NCBI RefSeq assembly: GCF_000826645.1
Contig: NZ_JXJP01000001.1
Coordinates: forward strand, 186,001-250,000
From: Psychroserpens mesophilus
GTDB lineage: Bacteria; Bacteroidota; Bacteroidia; Flavobacteriales; Flavobacteriaceae
Direction of reading: 5' to 3'
DNA: 64,000 bases
The notes below the pieces were generated by a model. It saw only the letters and a list, made by a program, of their open reading frames with translations. It had not been told where the DNA came from and made no database searches. The translations under genes were made by a program, and so were the position numbers. This document shows positions 23,979 through 32,971 of this stretch, piece by piece. Position 1 is the stretch's first letter; each line of letters starts with the position of its first letter.

Positions 23979-25046
23979 TCAAATATGTGTTAGAATCCAT
24001 AATTCAACTTCTTCTGAAGAGCGCCAATATTGGTTTCGTTTAGTTTTACTTGAAGCTGCTTTTACTGATTTTTTCAAACATTTTTCCAATTGAAATCTAT
24101 TGCCTTCTGCTAATTCTATTTCAATTGGGTGTTTACTCGTGACATTAGTGATTTGTGCTAAATTTGAGAAGATCAATACTAATTTTCCTTCAGGTAAGAG
24201 CCTTTTTTTTGCAGCAATAAAGAAATCTAAGAATAAGGTCTTATTGTAATATATAGCCCTATCAATACTTTCTAAATCATGAGATTTAGGCATCCAAGGT
24301 GGATTAAATACAATTAATTCAGTTTGCTTTTCCCATTTACCAAATAGATGAGCAACATCCAGCTCAATTTTTCGAGAGAGCTTTGAAGTTCCCATAAATT
24401 CTTTTAATCCAAAAATGGCATTAGGATTAATATCAGTTGCATATACTTTTTGAAAGTTGTGTTGTACCATTTGTAAGGATAATACTCCACAACCAATACC
24501 AACTTCTATGGCAGACTTTTTCAGGCCTGTATAGCGTTTGAGCCAATTATCAAATAGTACTAAATGTTCAAAACGGGTAGGAAAATATGTGCCGTAATAA
24601 GGATGCATTTTATTGCGTAATACCGGAATCGAAACACCATTTTTATACCATTGCCAAGCACTATTTAATCCTTGAATTTGAGGAAAGGTTAGAAAGAAAT
24701 GATTGTTTTCAGGATAAAACATTTTCAACCAGCCAATGCTCGGAGACTTCTTAGCACATAGTTTTTGATCAACAATTTCTAATAAAATTAAATTTGAGAG
24801 TTTATGATATTCAGCTCGATACGCATTCTGCTCAAGGTAAGATGTGTTTGGTAAGATTCGTTTTAGATACTGGTGTAAATCTTTTAGAAGTCTTATTCCG
24901 TCACTATAAAATTCTTTGATGTGTATGGGTTTTCCTTCTGTTAAACCTTTAATTGTAGAGCTCGTTTCAATTCCATGTTTTAAATAATTTAGTTTTTTAA
25001 ATACGAGAATAGGCTCTGGTTTGTTGACTTGAATTTCAGTAATCAT
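23979..25046 (-). CDS. Class I SAM-dependent methyltransferase
   Basis: 355 aa. Rossmann methyltransferase motifs: motif I AIEVGIGCGVLSLQM, motif II YATDINPNAI, and NPPW (IVFNPPWMPKS), the latter typical of enzymes that methylate an amide or amino nitrogen (PrmC/HemK, N6-adenine). An N-terminal region of about 170 residues of unknown fold precedes the catalytic domain. Substrate unknown; 'methyltransferase small domain' is the safest description. It has no overlap with its neighbours. Confidence 0.8.
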   Translation of the reverse strand: MITEIQVNKPEPILVFKKLNYLKHGIETSSTIKGLTEGKPIHIKEFYSDGIRLLKDLHQYLKRILPNTSYLEQNAYRAEYHKLSNLILLEIVDQKLCAKKSPSIGWLKMFYPENNHFFLTFPQIQGLNSAWQWYKNGVSIPVLRNKMHPYYGTYFPTRFEHLVLFDNWLKRYTGLKKSAIEVGIGCGVLSLQMVQHNFQKVYATDINPNAIFGLKEFMGTSKLSRKIELDVAHLFGKWEKQTELIVFNPPWMPKSHDLESIDRAIYYNKTLFLDFFIAAKKRLLPEGKLVLIFSNLAQITNVTSKHPIEIELAEGNRFQLEKCLKKSVKAASSKTKRNQYWRSSEEVELWILTHI

Positions 25047-25147
25047 AGATTGGTTTCCTTTTTTGATAAGGTAGGCAATCCCATCTGTTTATTACTGTGA
25101 TTTACAGATATCTATATATGATTGATAAAGTACGTGTCGTATCGACC

Positions 25148-27211
25148 TTATTTTCTAAATACTGGTCCGTCAAATAAACGCCATTTAAACCGTAAGCCAA
25201 GTTCAGTAAAGGTAAAACCAGAAGCTGTAGCTGAAGCGATATTACTATGTGTTCCATAGAGATTTAACATGCTGCGTTCTGAAAACTTATAACCTAACTT
25301 TCCCTGAAATCTGTATGTGGATTGCCTTTCATCATCTTCAATAAATTGTACACCAGTAGCAGCTGTTAATTCATAAAACCATTGTTTTGCTTTAGCTGTG
25401 TTTTCATCTTTAATGAGATTTAAAAATATTTCTCCTGCATTAAAACGTTCGGGACTAAAATAAATCGTTGGTACTTGATCCTTAAACGTGATGTATTGAT
25501 AATTGAATCCAACTTTTAAAGATGGTTTTCGAAGTACGTTGTAATACAGCGATGTGAATAGTAAATTTCTATTGTTGCCATCATTTTGTGAGGTGTACAT
25601 ATATTGTGTAAACCAACCTAAGTTAAAGTTTGTACTCAAATTATAATTTGCATAATAGTTGTTTTGAATGATCTCACGATCTAACAAATCGGCATTAAAA
25701 CTTTGCACTTCGCTTTTGTAACCAATATCTAAAGTTTGTAATTTAAATGGTTTGATATTAAATGACACATCGGTTAGTAATTGGGTGTAATCATTGTTTT
25801 CTGCTTTTGCTGAGGTTAATCCTGTTGTACCATTAAATGTTACATTATTTAGTAATTGATAAGATAGGCCTATTGAGAAATCATTAGAACTCGCACTATT
25901 CTTAGTGAATGTATTTGTAGTATTTCTATAATTATAATTACCTAATATTTTCAGTTTAGTCGATAATGGAAATGCGACCATAGTATTAAAATAATAAGCG
26001 TTGTTGTCGCCATTATCAAATGTATATGCAGCTCGTGAATCTAAAGTTGGAGAAAAATTAATGTTCAATTGGTTGATGAAATTAACAGCATCTTTTTGAT
26101 TATCGTAAATGTTTAATGTTTGCTCTGCTGCTGAATACGCATCATCATAAAACCCTAAAGCTTTTAAAACATTGGCTTTTCCAAGGTTTCCATCAAAAGA
26201 TGTACTATCGTTTACTAAGATTCTATTATAATCTTCAAGGCTCTTTTTAAAATTACTTTTGTAAACATTTAATGTTGCTCTTAAAGCTAATATCCAATTT
26301 TCATTTGACTCTTTTTCGATTAACATATTGATTACTTTTTCAGCTTGCTTATACTTTCTATTCCAAATTAAAGCTTGAACATGACGTTCTGTAGTTTGTT
26401 GAATTTGCTTCGCTTCGGTTTCAGATGTTAAACTATCATAAGCTTGTTGGCTAATTTGTAATGCCTTGATATCTTTTTCATTTAAATGCGACACCAAAGA
26501 TAAACCGTTTAATGATTCTAATTGATTGTCATTATTTTCTCCTAATCTTTCATAAGTGGCCTTTGCATCATCTAACTTATTCCAAATCAAATACAGATTA
26601 GCAAGGTTTAATAAAGTTTCTTTGTCTTCTCCAAACAACTCTAAGTTTTTGGTTAATAATAATTCGGCTTTATCATAATTTTGTGTTTGCTGATTTTGAT
26701 AAGCATAACCTAAATAGATATACTTTTTAGAAACCAGTGCATTTGGGTTTTCAGGTAAAACATCTAATGCTTTATTGACATAAGTTAAGGCAGTATCATA
26801 TTCCTTTAAATTAGATAAGGTATTTGCATAACCTAATAGTGCAGGAAAGCTTTGAGGAGATTCAGTAACTAAATCTGAATAGTAGAATTTGGCAGCTTTA
26901 AACTTTGAGTTCCATAATAAGGATTCACCATAATTTAACTTCACTTCAAAATCGTTTGGGTAATCATTTAAAAGATTTGTAAATATTACATTAGCTGCTT
27001 CAGCATTACCATTTAACCCAATAGCTCTTCCGTAACATAACCGAGCTGTTTTATGTTCTGGATAGTCAGTTAATATCGTTTCAAAAAAAGTTTCCGCTTG
27101 CGCATATTGTCCAGTTTCTAAATAGGTAAATCCTTCTTGCATTTCTTGTGCATTACTCATAAAAAAGAGTAGTAAAAGCATACTTATAATTACTGATTTT
27201 AAAGTCTTCAT
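25148..27211 (-). CDS. TPR and outer-membrane beta-barrel protein, possible polysaccharide exporter
   Basis: 687 aa from the ATG at 27211 (MKTLKSV; longer upstream frames lose the signal peptide). Signal peptide ends near FFMSNAQ. About 25-400 are tetratricopeptide repeats (YLETGQYAQAETFFETIL; ALLGYANTLSNLKEYDTAL; LANLYLIWNKLDDAKATYE). About 410-687 is a beta-barrel of 14-16 strands ending in ELGLRFKWRLFDGPVFRK. A periplasmic TPR scaffold joined to a C-terminal barrel is the architecture of the exopolysaccharide outer-membrane exporters BcsC, PgaA and PelB; the final barrel is like YaiO-type proteins. The neighbouring STAS, flippase and glycosyltransferase genes support that role, but no direct homology to a specific exporter is claimed. 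Confidence 0.75.
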   Translation of the reverse strand: MKTLKSVIISMLLLLFFMSNAQEMQEGFTYLETGQYAQAETFFETILTDYPEHKTARLCYGRAIGLNGNAEAANVIFTNLLNDYPNDFEVKLNYGESLLWNSKFKAAKFYYSDLVTESPQSFPALLGYANTLSNLKEYDTALTYVNKALDVLPENPNALVSKKYIYLGYAYQNQQTQNYDKAELLLTKNLELFGEDKETLLNLANLYLIWNKLDDAKATYERLGENNDNQLESLNGLSLVSHLNEKDIKALQISQQAYDSLTSETEAKQIQQTTERHVQALIWNRKYKQAEKVINMLIEKESNENWILALRATLNVYKSNFKKSLEDYNRILVNDSTSFDGNLGKANVLKALGFYDDAYSAAEQTLNIYDNQKDAVNFINQLNINFSPTLDSRAAYTFDNGDNNAYYFNTMVAFPLSTKLKILGNYNYRNTTNTFTKNSASSNDFSIGLSYQLLNNVTFNGTTGLTSAKAENNDYTQLLTDVSFNIKPFKLQTLDIGYKSEVQSFNADLLDREIIQNNYYANYNLSTNFNLGWFTQYMYTSQNDGNNRNLLFTSLYYNVLRKPSLKVGFNYQYITFKDQVPTIYFSPERFNAGEIFLNLIKDENTAKAKQWFYELTAATGVQFIEDDERQSTYRFQGKLGYKFSERSMLNLYGTHSNIASATASGFTFTELGLRFKWRLFDGPVFRK

Positions 27212-27256
27212 ATCTGTTAGATTTGTATAACTGCAAGTTACGGACGAATACCACTT

Positions 27257-27289
27257 CATTCATCTACAGCAAACTACCATCCGTCGAAA
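27257..27289 (+). promoter_or_regulatory. LytTR-type direct repeat between exporter and STAS genes
   Basis: CATTCATCTACA at 27257-27268 and CATCCGTCGAAA at 27278-27289, 21 bp apart. It lies between the divergent genes at 27211 and 27365. Unlike the other sites there is no TAnnTTTG at the expected distance (27338), so the controlled promoter is unclear. Confidence 0.5.
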
Positions 27290-27364
27290 TCAAAAGGGTA
27301 TACAAGGAATATGTTAAGATATTAGCGTCAGATTTAAACACATAATCACTTAAAAATTACCATT

Positions 27365-27643
27365 ATGGCTTTACAAATTTTAGAAGAAAACGGAACATTT
27401 CAATTACATGGAAGTTTAACTACAACAAACACCAAATCGTTTATTATACACTTTGAACATATTATCAAATCCATGAAAGATGTGACTGTAAATATTGATA
27501 AAGTTGATGTTATTGACCACAACGGAGTAGAAGCGCTTAAAGCTTTGATGCGTTTGGCTTTACATTCTAACCATATCTTTTCGGTTATTGGAAATGGATG
27601 TAAAGAGATTTATGATGATTATAAAAGTTCATTTGCTGCTTAA
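27365..27643 (+). CDS. STAS domain protein, atypical
   Basis: 92 aa, anti-sigma factor antagonist fold (GTFQLHGSLTTTNTKSFIIHFEHII; VTVNIDKVDVIDHNGVEALKALM). The position normally holding the phosphorylated serine (D-S-S-G) reads D-H-N-G, so regulation by an RsbW-type kinase is unlikely. It ends with the motif GNGCKEIYDDYKS, shared with the second STAS protein at 41938. It is 28 bases before the flippase gene and probably co-transcribed. Upstream TTAGCGTCA (27322-27330) resembles TTAGCGCCA before the paralogue. Confidence 0.8.
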   Translation: MALQILEENGTFQLHGSLTTTNTKSFIIHFEHIIKSMKDVTVNIDKVDVIDHNGVEALKALMRLALHSNHIFSVIGNGCKEIYDDYKSSFAA

Positions 27644-27671
27644 GAAGATAACATTTTAAAACACAATTGCT

Positions 27672-28919
27672 ATGCAAGTTATTTCAATTATTAAAAACAA
27701 ACAGTTGTCTCCAGAACAGTTATTTATGTTAAGTGTATTGGCTGTAAATGGAGGAAATTATTTGTACAATCTCATTTTAGGACGTGTTTTAGGTCCTGAA
27801 CAATTTGCAGATGCAGCAGTGTTAATTACCTTTTTATTGGTTTTGTCATTTGTTGCCATGACGTTTCAATTGGTGACGGCAAAATTCTCTGTCGTTTTTG
27901 AAAAAAATATTTTCAATACTTTCATTTCCAGAATATATAAAAACGCTACAATTGTTGGTGTTGGTTTAGGTGTTTTAATCATAGTATTTTCAAATCAATT
28001 GCAGCAGGTTTTTCATACTTCAAGTACGACCATGTTTGTCATTTTTGGTATTGGTGTTCCACTATATTTTCTAATGAGTGTGAATCGGGGCATTTATCAA
28101 GGTCAAAAATCCTTTAAAAAGTTATCGGTTACTTATCAGGCTGAAATGTTAAGCAGATTAGGCATTACATTAGTATTACTGTTTTTGTTTACTGTTCAAT
28201 CTTCAGTGGTTATAGCTATTGGAATATTAATCTCTTTCGGATTTGGATTAGTGCCATTTGAACTTAAAAATTTACGCTTCAAAACTTCGGTATCACTTGA
28301 AAGAGAACAATCAAAGCAAGTTCGAAATTTTTTCATCATTACAGCATTTTATGAACTGACACAAATCATTATAAACAATAGTGATATTCTATTAGTAAAA
28401 CATTATTTTGAATCGTATGAAGCAGGCTTGTATGCATCTTTAGCTTTAATTGGTCGTATTGTTTATTTTATTGCCTGGATGTTTGTTATGTTATTATTAC
28501 CAACAGTAGTTCAACTTAAAAAGGAAGGGAAGGCAACAGCTCCAGTCTTATTTAAATATGTTGGGTATATTGTTGTCATTGCATTGACTATTATTTTGGC
28601 CTGTGCTTTGTTCCCTGAAACAGCAATCACACTATTATTTGGGGAGCAATATTTAGCAATGGCACCATTACTATGGAAATATGCTTTGGCAACCGGAGTT
28701 TTTGCCATCTCAAACATTTTTGCGTATTACTATTTGTCTTTAGATCGGTATGTACCAGTAATTTTATCAGGTCTCTTCGGACTGCTTCAAATGGGATTGG
28801 TTATCTTCTTTCATGAGAGTTTAGAACAAGTCGTTCATATGCAAATTGTAGCCATGTTTATGCTATTACTATTTCAAATGATCTATTTCAGTTTTGATTC
28901 TAAATCGAAATCTTCATAA
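27672..28919 (+). CDS. Polysaccharide flippase-like membrane protein (MATE/MVF fold)
   Basis: 415 aa with about 12 membrane helices. The N-terminus VLAVNGGNYLYNLILGRVLGPEQFADAAVLIT is the characteristic opening of Wzx/PST-type polysaccharide transporters, and helices 7-8 (NNSDILLVKHYFESYEAGLYASLALIGRIVYF) match the family as well. Such proteins move lipid-linked sugars or support polymer export across the inner membrane. Position next to a GT4 enzyme and a TPR/barrel protein suggests a role comparable to PelG, on functional grounds only. Confidence 0.85.
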   Translation: MQVISIIKNKQLSPEQLFMLSVLAVNGGNYLYNLILGRVLGPEQFADAAVLITFLLVLSFVAMTFQLVTAKFSVVFEKNIFNTFISRIYKNATIVGVGLGVLIIVFSNQLQQVFHTSSTTMFVIFGIGVPLYFLMSVNRGIYQGQKSFKKLSVTYQAEMLSRLGITLVLLFLFTVQSSVVIAIGILISFGFGLVPFELKNLRFKTSVSLEREQSKQVRNFFIITAFYELTQIIINNSDILLVKHYFESYEAGLYASLALIGRIVYFIAWMFVMLLLPTVVQLKKEGKATAPVLFKYVGYIVVIALTIILACALFPETAITLLFGEQYLAMAPLLWKYALATGVFAISNIFAYYYLSLDRYVPVILSGLFGLLQMGLVIFFHESLEQVVHMQIVAMFMLLLFQMIYFSFDSKSKSS

Positions 28920-28941
28920 AGCTAAATCGCAAGCTTCTTTC

Positions 28942-29010
28942 CATTCATCTATAGTAAAAAGCATCCTGTCTACACTCGTCAATTTTACTCAGATTTATAG
29001 TGCAAATTTG
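28942..29010 (+). promoter_or_regulatory. LytTR-type direct repeat and promoter, GT4 gene
   Basis: CATTCATCTATA at 28942-28953 and ATCCTGTCTACA at 28963-28974; the TCTAYA cores are 21 bp apart. CAAATTTG at 29003-29010 is a 7/8 match to TAnnTTTG and lies 61 bp after the first unit. Transcript start would be near 29017, before the ATG at 29048. Confidence 0.55.
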
Positions 29011-29047
29011 TAGTATCAATTATAAAACACACATAAAAAATACGACC

Positions 29048-30253
29048 ATGAAGTTAGCAATCGTTACAGCATATCCACCAAGTAAAGTCACTTTAAATGA
29101 ATATGCTTTCCATTTAGTAAAACAGTTTAGACAAAAAGATACCGTTTCTGAAATTATACTCCTAACAGATAAAACTGAAGGCGCGAAAGATTTGGCGTTT
29201 ACTGAAGATGGATGTAAAATAACAGTGAAAGAGTGTTGGTCATTTAACAGCTACACTAACCTTATCAAGGTCACAAAAGCAATTCATACTTCAAAACCAG
29301 ATGCAGTGCTGTTTAACTTACAATTCATGAAATTTGGTGATAAAAAAATCGCTGCAGCTTTAGGTTTGATGTTACCGTTAGTTTGTAAATTGAAACGTGT
29401 TCCAAACATTGTATTATTACATAATATTTTAGAAGAAGTCGATTTAGGATCTGCTGGATTCACCACTAATAAATTTATGCAAAAAGTTTATGGATTTATA
29501 GGAACAAGCTTAACGAAATTAATTCTTCAAGCAGATACCGTTGCAGTAACCATGCATAAATATGTTAGCATTTTAGAAGAAAAATATAAGGCGAAGAATG
29601 TCCAGTTAATTCCACATGGAACGTTTGAAATTACTGAAGAACATCCCGATTATACCATACCTGAAGGACCATTACAAGTGATGACTTTTGGAAAGTTTGG
29701 AACTTACAAAAAAGTAGAAGCTATGATTGAAGCAGTAGAACTGGTTCGCGCGTCTTCAGGATTAGATTTAGAAGTTGTAATCGCAGGAACAGACAATCCA
29801 AATGTGCCAGGATATTTAGCTAAGGCTCAGGAAGATTATAAACATGTGCCTCAAGTTCGATTTACAGGTTATGTTGAAGAAGATGAGGTGCCAACATTGT
29901 TTAATGAAAGTGCGGTTGTTGTGTTTCCATATACATCTACAACAGGAAGCTCTGGCGTTTTGCATCAAGCAGGAAGTTACGGAAAAGCCGTTGTGATGCC
30001 AGATTTGGGAGATTTAGCGTTGTTGGTTAAAGATGAAGGTTATCAAGGTGAGTTTTTTGAGCCAACTTCAGTGGAAAGTTTAGCAACAGCAATCGAAGCT
30101 ATTGTAACCAATGAAACTTATAGAATATCTTTAGGAAAAGCAAATTATAAAGCCGCTACTGCATTTCCTATGTCTAAAATTACAGATATGTATTTGAATG
30201 CATTTCAAACTATAATAACTAGTAAGGCAAAATTAGAATCGTCTATTGCTTAG
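29048..30253 (+). CDS. GT4 family glycosyltransferase
   Basis: 401 aa, GT-B fold. N-terminal acceptor domain (MKLAIVTAYPPSKVTLNEYAF), and in the C-terminal nucleotide-sugar domain VMTFGKFGTYKKVEAMIEA, LEVVIAGTD, VRFTGYVEEDEVPTLFNES and the donor-binding region VVFPYTSTTGSSGVLHQAGSYGKAVV in which the usual E-x7-E is replaced by a Ser/Gly-rich loop. Probably adds a sugar to an exopolysaccharide precursor. A GTG at 29000 is in frame but falls before the predicted transcript start, so ATG 29048 is chosen. Its 3' end overlaps the convergent hydrolase gene by 11 bp. Confidence 0.87.
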   Translation: MKLAIVTAYPPSKVTLNEYAFHLVKQFRQKDTVSEIILLTDKTEGAKDLAFTEDGCKITVKECWSFNSYTNLIKVTKAIHTSKPDAVLFNLQFMKFGDKKIAAALGLMLPLVCKLKRVPNIVLLHNILEEVDLGSAGFTTNKFMQKVYGFIGTSLTKLILQADTVAVTMHKYVSILEEKYKAKNVQLIPHGTFEITEEHPDYTIPEGPLQVMTFGKFGTYKKVEAMIEAVELVRASSGLDLEVVIAGTDNPNVPGYLAKAQEDYKHVPQVRFTGYVEEDEVPTLFNESAVVVFPYTSTTGSSGVLHQAGSYGKAVVMPDLGDLALLVKDEGYQGEFFEPTSVESLATAIEAIVTNETYRISLGKANYKAATAFPMSKITDMYLNAFQTIITSKAKLESSIA

Positions 30254-31760
30254 TGATATATGTAAAGGATTCTTTTTCATTTCCTTTTTTATCAATAAAC
30301 CCATAATGCTTTTGAGCATTTTTACGCCAAGGAAGTCTACCAACGACTTCCTTTGGTATTTCAGTAAAGTCGTATAATGTCCAAGACATATATTGCATAT
30401 TTGTTTTTGCAATGATTTCTTGGGCTTTTTTGTAATAGTTGGCTTGGTCTTCTTCTGAACTCCCAAAAGGTTTCCAAAAGCCACTATAAGATGATATTCC
30501 AAATTCTCCCATCACTATAGGTTTGTTTGGGATTTCTCTTTTTAATGCATGGATTGAAGTTTCTAATTGGTTTACATCTTCATAATAATGAAAGCTTATA
30601 AAATCAACCTTGTCTTTAAGAATCGTAGCACTTTCTGTATTAGACCAACCTATGGTTACAGGATGAATGTTGTCAATAGATTTAACATGGTTAATCATGT
30701 TCTCAAGCCATGAGGTCACATTGTGTTGCCCTCTAGATTCAAAATCTAAATTAGGTTCATTTTTAATATCCCAAGCAAGAAGTGCACTGTGATGTTTTAA
30801 AGTAGACACTATGGTTTCAGCATGGCGCATATTAAGTGTCCAGTCCATAACTGAATAATCACCATAAAAATCAAAAAGAGTAATCATGACCTTCAATCCC
30901 GAAGCTTCAGCTAAATCTAAGGTGCGTTTTAGTTTTTCTAATTTCTTTGGATTAACATTTGCTTTGCCGAAATCTTCATATTGAACAAAAATCCGAACCA
31001 TATTTAATCCAGCATTTTTAATGATGTTGAAATCTTTAGAAATAATTGCTTCAGAAAACGAATCGCCAAACATATCCCAAGGAGAATCTTGCGGATAATA
31101 ATTAATGCCTTGAATGTCAAGATGTTTTGTGTTCAAGGCTAAAGCTACGTTTTCAGTTTCCTGAGTTGTTTCTTTCACCTGATGCCTGATGCGCCAAAAT
31201 CCATCTTCTAACAAAAGTACAACTTTATAGGTTGAGGTTTCAGTGGTTTCTAACACAAGGGATTCATCTTTAAATACGCGTTTGTACTCCACAACATCAT
31301 GGTCTGTGATGATAGCTAATTGTCCATCTTCACTAAAAAACTCTAGAGTTGGATGATGCTCTAAGGTTGTAGATTCAATGCTAATGTTTTCAGCAGTATT
31401 AGACGCAATAAATTCATACAGATTTTTACGTGCATTATCGGTATAAAAGTCTTTGATGCCTTCAGTTGTGTTGGTTTTATAGGCAATATGTTTTACGTAC
31501 CATGCATCTAAATAATTGTTTTCAATTGCTTTTAGGTTTTCATTATCCATAAAACGACCTTCATTGGTCAGTGGTGACCAAACAACAGATGGTGAATATT
31601 GATCTATTTTCTTCAACTCTGTGTGAAGTATTGTACTTCTATCAGCTCCTGTATTTAGGTAACCCAACAAAGCACTAATTCCTGAAATTACTAAAGCAAC
31701 AATCATGATATAGGAGGCTATTATTATAACGCGTAGTATATTCTTATTGAGGTTTACCAT
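30243..31760 (-). CDS. Membrane-anchored glycoside hydrolase, GH5-like
   Basis: 505 aa. One N-terminal membrane helix (about 9-33, IIIASYIMIVALVISGISALLGY), a region of about 170 residues of uncertain fold, and a (beta/alpha)8 domain from about 210 (GINYYPQDSPWDMFGDSF). The two catalytic glutamates of clan GH-A are visible: acid/base Glu335 (WDIKNEP) and nucleophile Glu419 (VMGEFGI). Related to cellulase family 5 / mannanase-type enzymes. A hydrolase tethered on the periplasmic side in a polysaccharide export locus is comparable to PslG or the hydrolase part of PelA, which trim or release polymer (functional inference). Last gene of a three-gene minus-strand operon. Confidence 0.8.
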   Translation of the reverse strand: MVNLNKNILRVIIIASYIMIVALVISGISALLGYLNTGADRSTILHTELKKIDQYSPSVVWSPLTNEGRFMDNENLKAIENNYLDAWYVKHIAYKTNTTEGIKDFYTDNARKNLYEFIASNTAENISIESTTLEHHPTLEFFSEDGQLAIITDHDVVEYKRVFKDESLVLETTETSTYKVVLLLEDGFWRIRHQVKETTQETENVALALNTKHLDIQGINYYPQDSPWDMFGDSFSEAIISKDFNIIKNAGLNMVRIFVQYEDFGKANVNPKKLEKLKRTLDLAEASGLKVMITLFDFYGDYSVMDWTLNMRHAETIVSTLKHHSALLAWDIKNEPNLDFESRGQHNVTSWLENMINHVKSIDNIHPVTIGWSNTESATILKDKVDFISFHYYEDVNQLETSIHALKREIPNKPIVMGEFGISSYSGFWKPFGSSEEDQANYYKKAQEIIAKTNMQYMSWTLYDFTEIPKEVVGRLPWRKNAQKHYGFIDKKGNEKESFTYITKQ

Positions 31761-32971
31761 AGCGTTGTATTTTTAAATGTTTTTTCTAATCCAGCAGTTT
31801 GAATAACGATTGTATAATCATCGTTTTTTACAAGATCTGGTTTTAACTTAAATTGAGCATAACCATTTGCAGAGGTTGTTTTTATTGACTCAATAGTCGT
31901 GTTGTTTTTATAAATCTGAAGTTTTACAGATAAGCCATCTGGTATCATTTGATCCATAAAACTTTTCAAAGGACCAATAGTGATTACTCTATTATTTTCT
32001 GAAAATTGTACTTCAAAATCAGAAATTGCTTGTTTATAGTTTAGGCTTAAAATATTGCTTTGTGCCATTCCAATGACATAAGCTTGAATTTGCCAATGTG
32101 AACCATAATCTGGATGAATCATTTTGGCTGTAGCAATACCATTAATCGTGCTCCCGTAAGTTTTTAAGATGTTATTTTTTTCGTTAGATATACTAAAAGT
32201 TACAAAAGTGCCATCACTAACAATATTGTTGTCTTTATCTTTTAAAATTGACGTTTCAAATGTTGTAATTTGATTCCCATCGGCATACCCATGAGGCCGT
32301 TTTGCAGAAATTGAAAATCCTACCGGAATTGCGGGCATTACATTAATGGTAAATTCTTTTGAATTGATATTTAAACATTCGGAAGACACTAGCATTCGTC
32401 CGCTTTCTTTTTTAGAATAAATGTTTTTATAGGCGACTAAATGCTTGGTTTTTATCGTATCACTAATTTCAGTACTTAAAAACTGATGCTTGGTTTTAAC
32501 GGTTGTGTCTTCTGGTAAAGGGTTGTCTAAAGCGTCGGTTGGTATAACCACCATCATGGTATAATCTGTTCCTCCAGCTTGTATACTTGGCGGACCAATA
32601 TACGTTTCCATAGAGGCAACTTCTGGTTTGGCTTTAATGGTAAATTGTCCTGAAAGAGAGATGTTACCATGAATCAATTTCCAACTAACTATTCCTTTTT
32701 TTTGAGTTATATGTTTCGGAATAGAATAATTTAAAATACCTCCTTCTATATACGGTCGAATTAAAGTTGAACCATAACTATTTGTACAATACAACAAGGG
32801 TTCTACGCCTTCAGAATTTGAAAAACGTAATGTGATTTTATGCCCTGCAATAAATTCAGTTTGTACAGTTTGAAGCTCTATTTCTGAAGCCTTATCAGCT
32901 TGTTTGATAGCCGCAAAAGATGATAAGGATATCAATACAAGTAAAAATAAATATGCAGGTAGAACTCTCAT
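31754..32971 (-). CDS. Exported Ig-like multidomain protein
   Basis: 405 aa. Signal peptide to about residue 20 (ISLSSFA). All-beta: probable Ig-like or bacterial-invasin-like domains, with segments such as FIAGHKITLRFSNSEGV, SISAKRPHGYADGNQITTFET and ILKDKDNNIVSDGTFVTFSI (the 'V-x-D-G-T-x-V-x-F' pattern of Big_1/invasin domains) and GIATAKM. Likely periplasmic or surface scaffold. It overlaps the hydrolase gene by 7 bp and the large membrane protein gene by one base, so the three proteins are tightly coupled and may act as a complex. Confidence 0.7.
   Translation of the reverse strand: MRVLPAYLFLLVLISLSSFAAIKQADKASEIELQTVQTEFIAGHKITLRFSNSEGVEPLLYCTNSYGSTLIRPYIEGGILNYSIPKHITQKKGIVSWKLIHGNISLSGQFTIKAKPEVASMETYIGPPSIQAGGTDYTMMVVIPTDALDNPLPEDTTVKTKHQFLSTEISDTIKTKHLVAYKNIYSKKESGRMLVSSECLNINSKEFTINVMPAIPVGFSISAKRPHGYADGNQITTFETSILKDKDNNIVSDGTFVTFSISNEKNNILKTYGSTINGIATAKMIHPDYGSHWQIQAYVIGMAQSNILSLNYKQAISDFEVQFSENNRVITIGPLKSFMDQMIPDGLSVKLQIYKNNTTIESIKTTSANGYAQFKLKPDLVKNDDYTIVIQTAGLEKTFKNTTLW

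Noticed and set aside
27257-27345. Extending the 81-bp rule to the site at 27257
   Set aside because: The sequence at the predicted -7 position (27338) does not match TAnnTTTG, so I list the repeat but not a promoter there.
30243-30253. Overlapping 3' ends of the GT4 and hydrolase genes as a frameshift sign
   Set aside because: Both proteins are complete; an 11-bp convergent overlap is common in compact genomes.
27672-30253. Naming the flippase and GT4 genes pelG and pelF
   Set aside because: The order and functions are comparable to Pel, but the N-terminal motifs of PelG and PelF are not seen and no pelD-type cyclic-di-GMP receptor is present.
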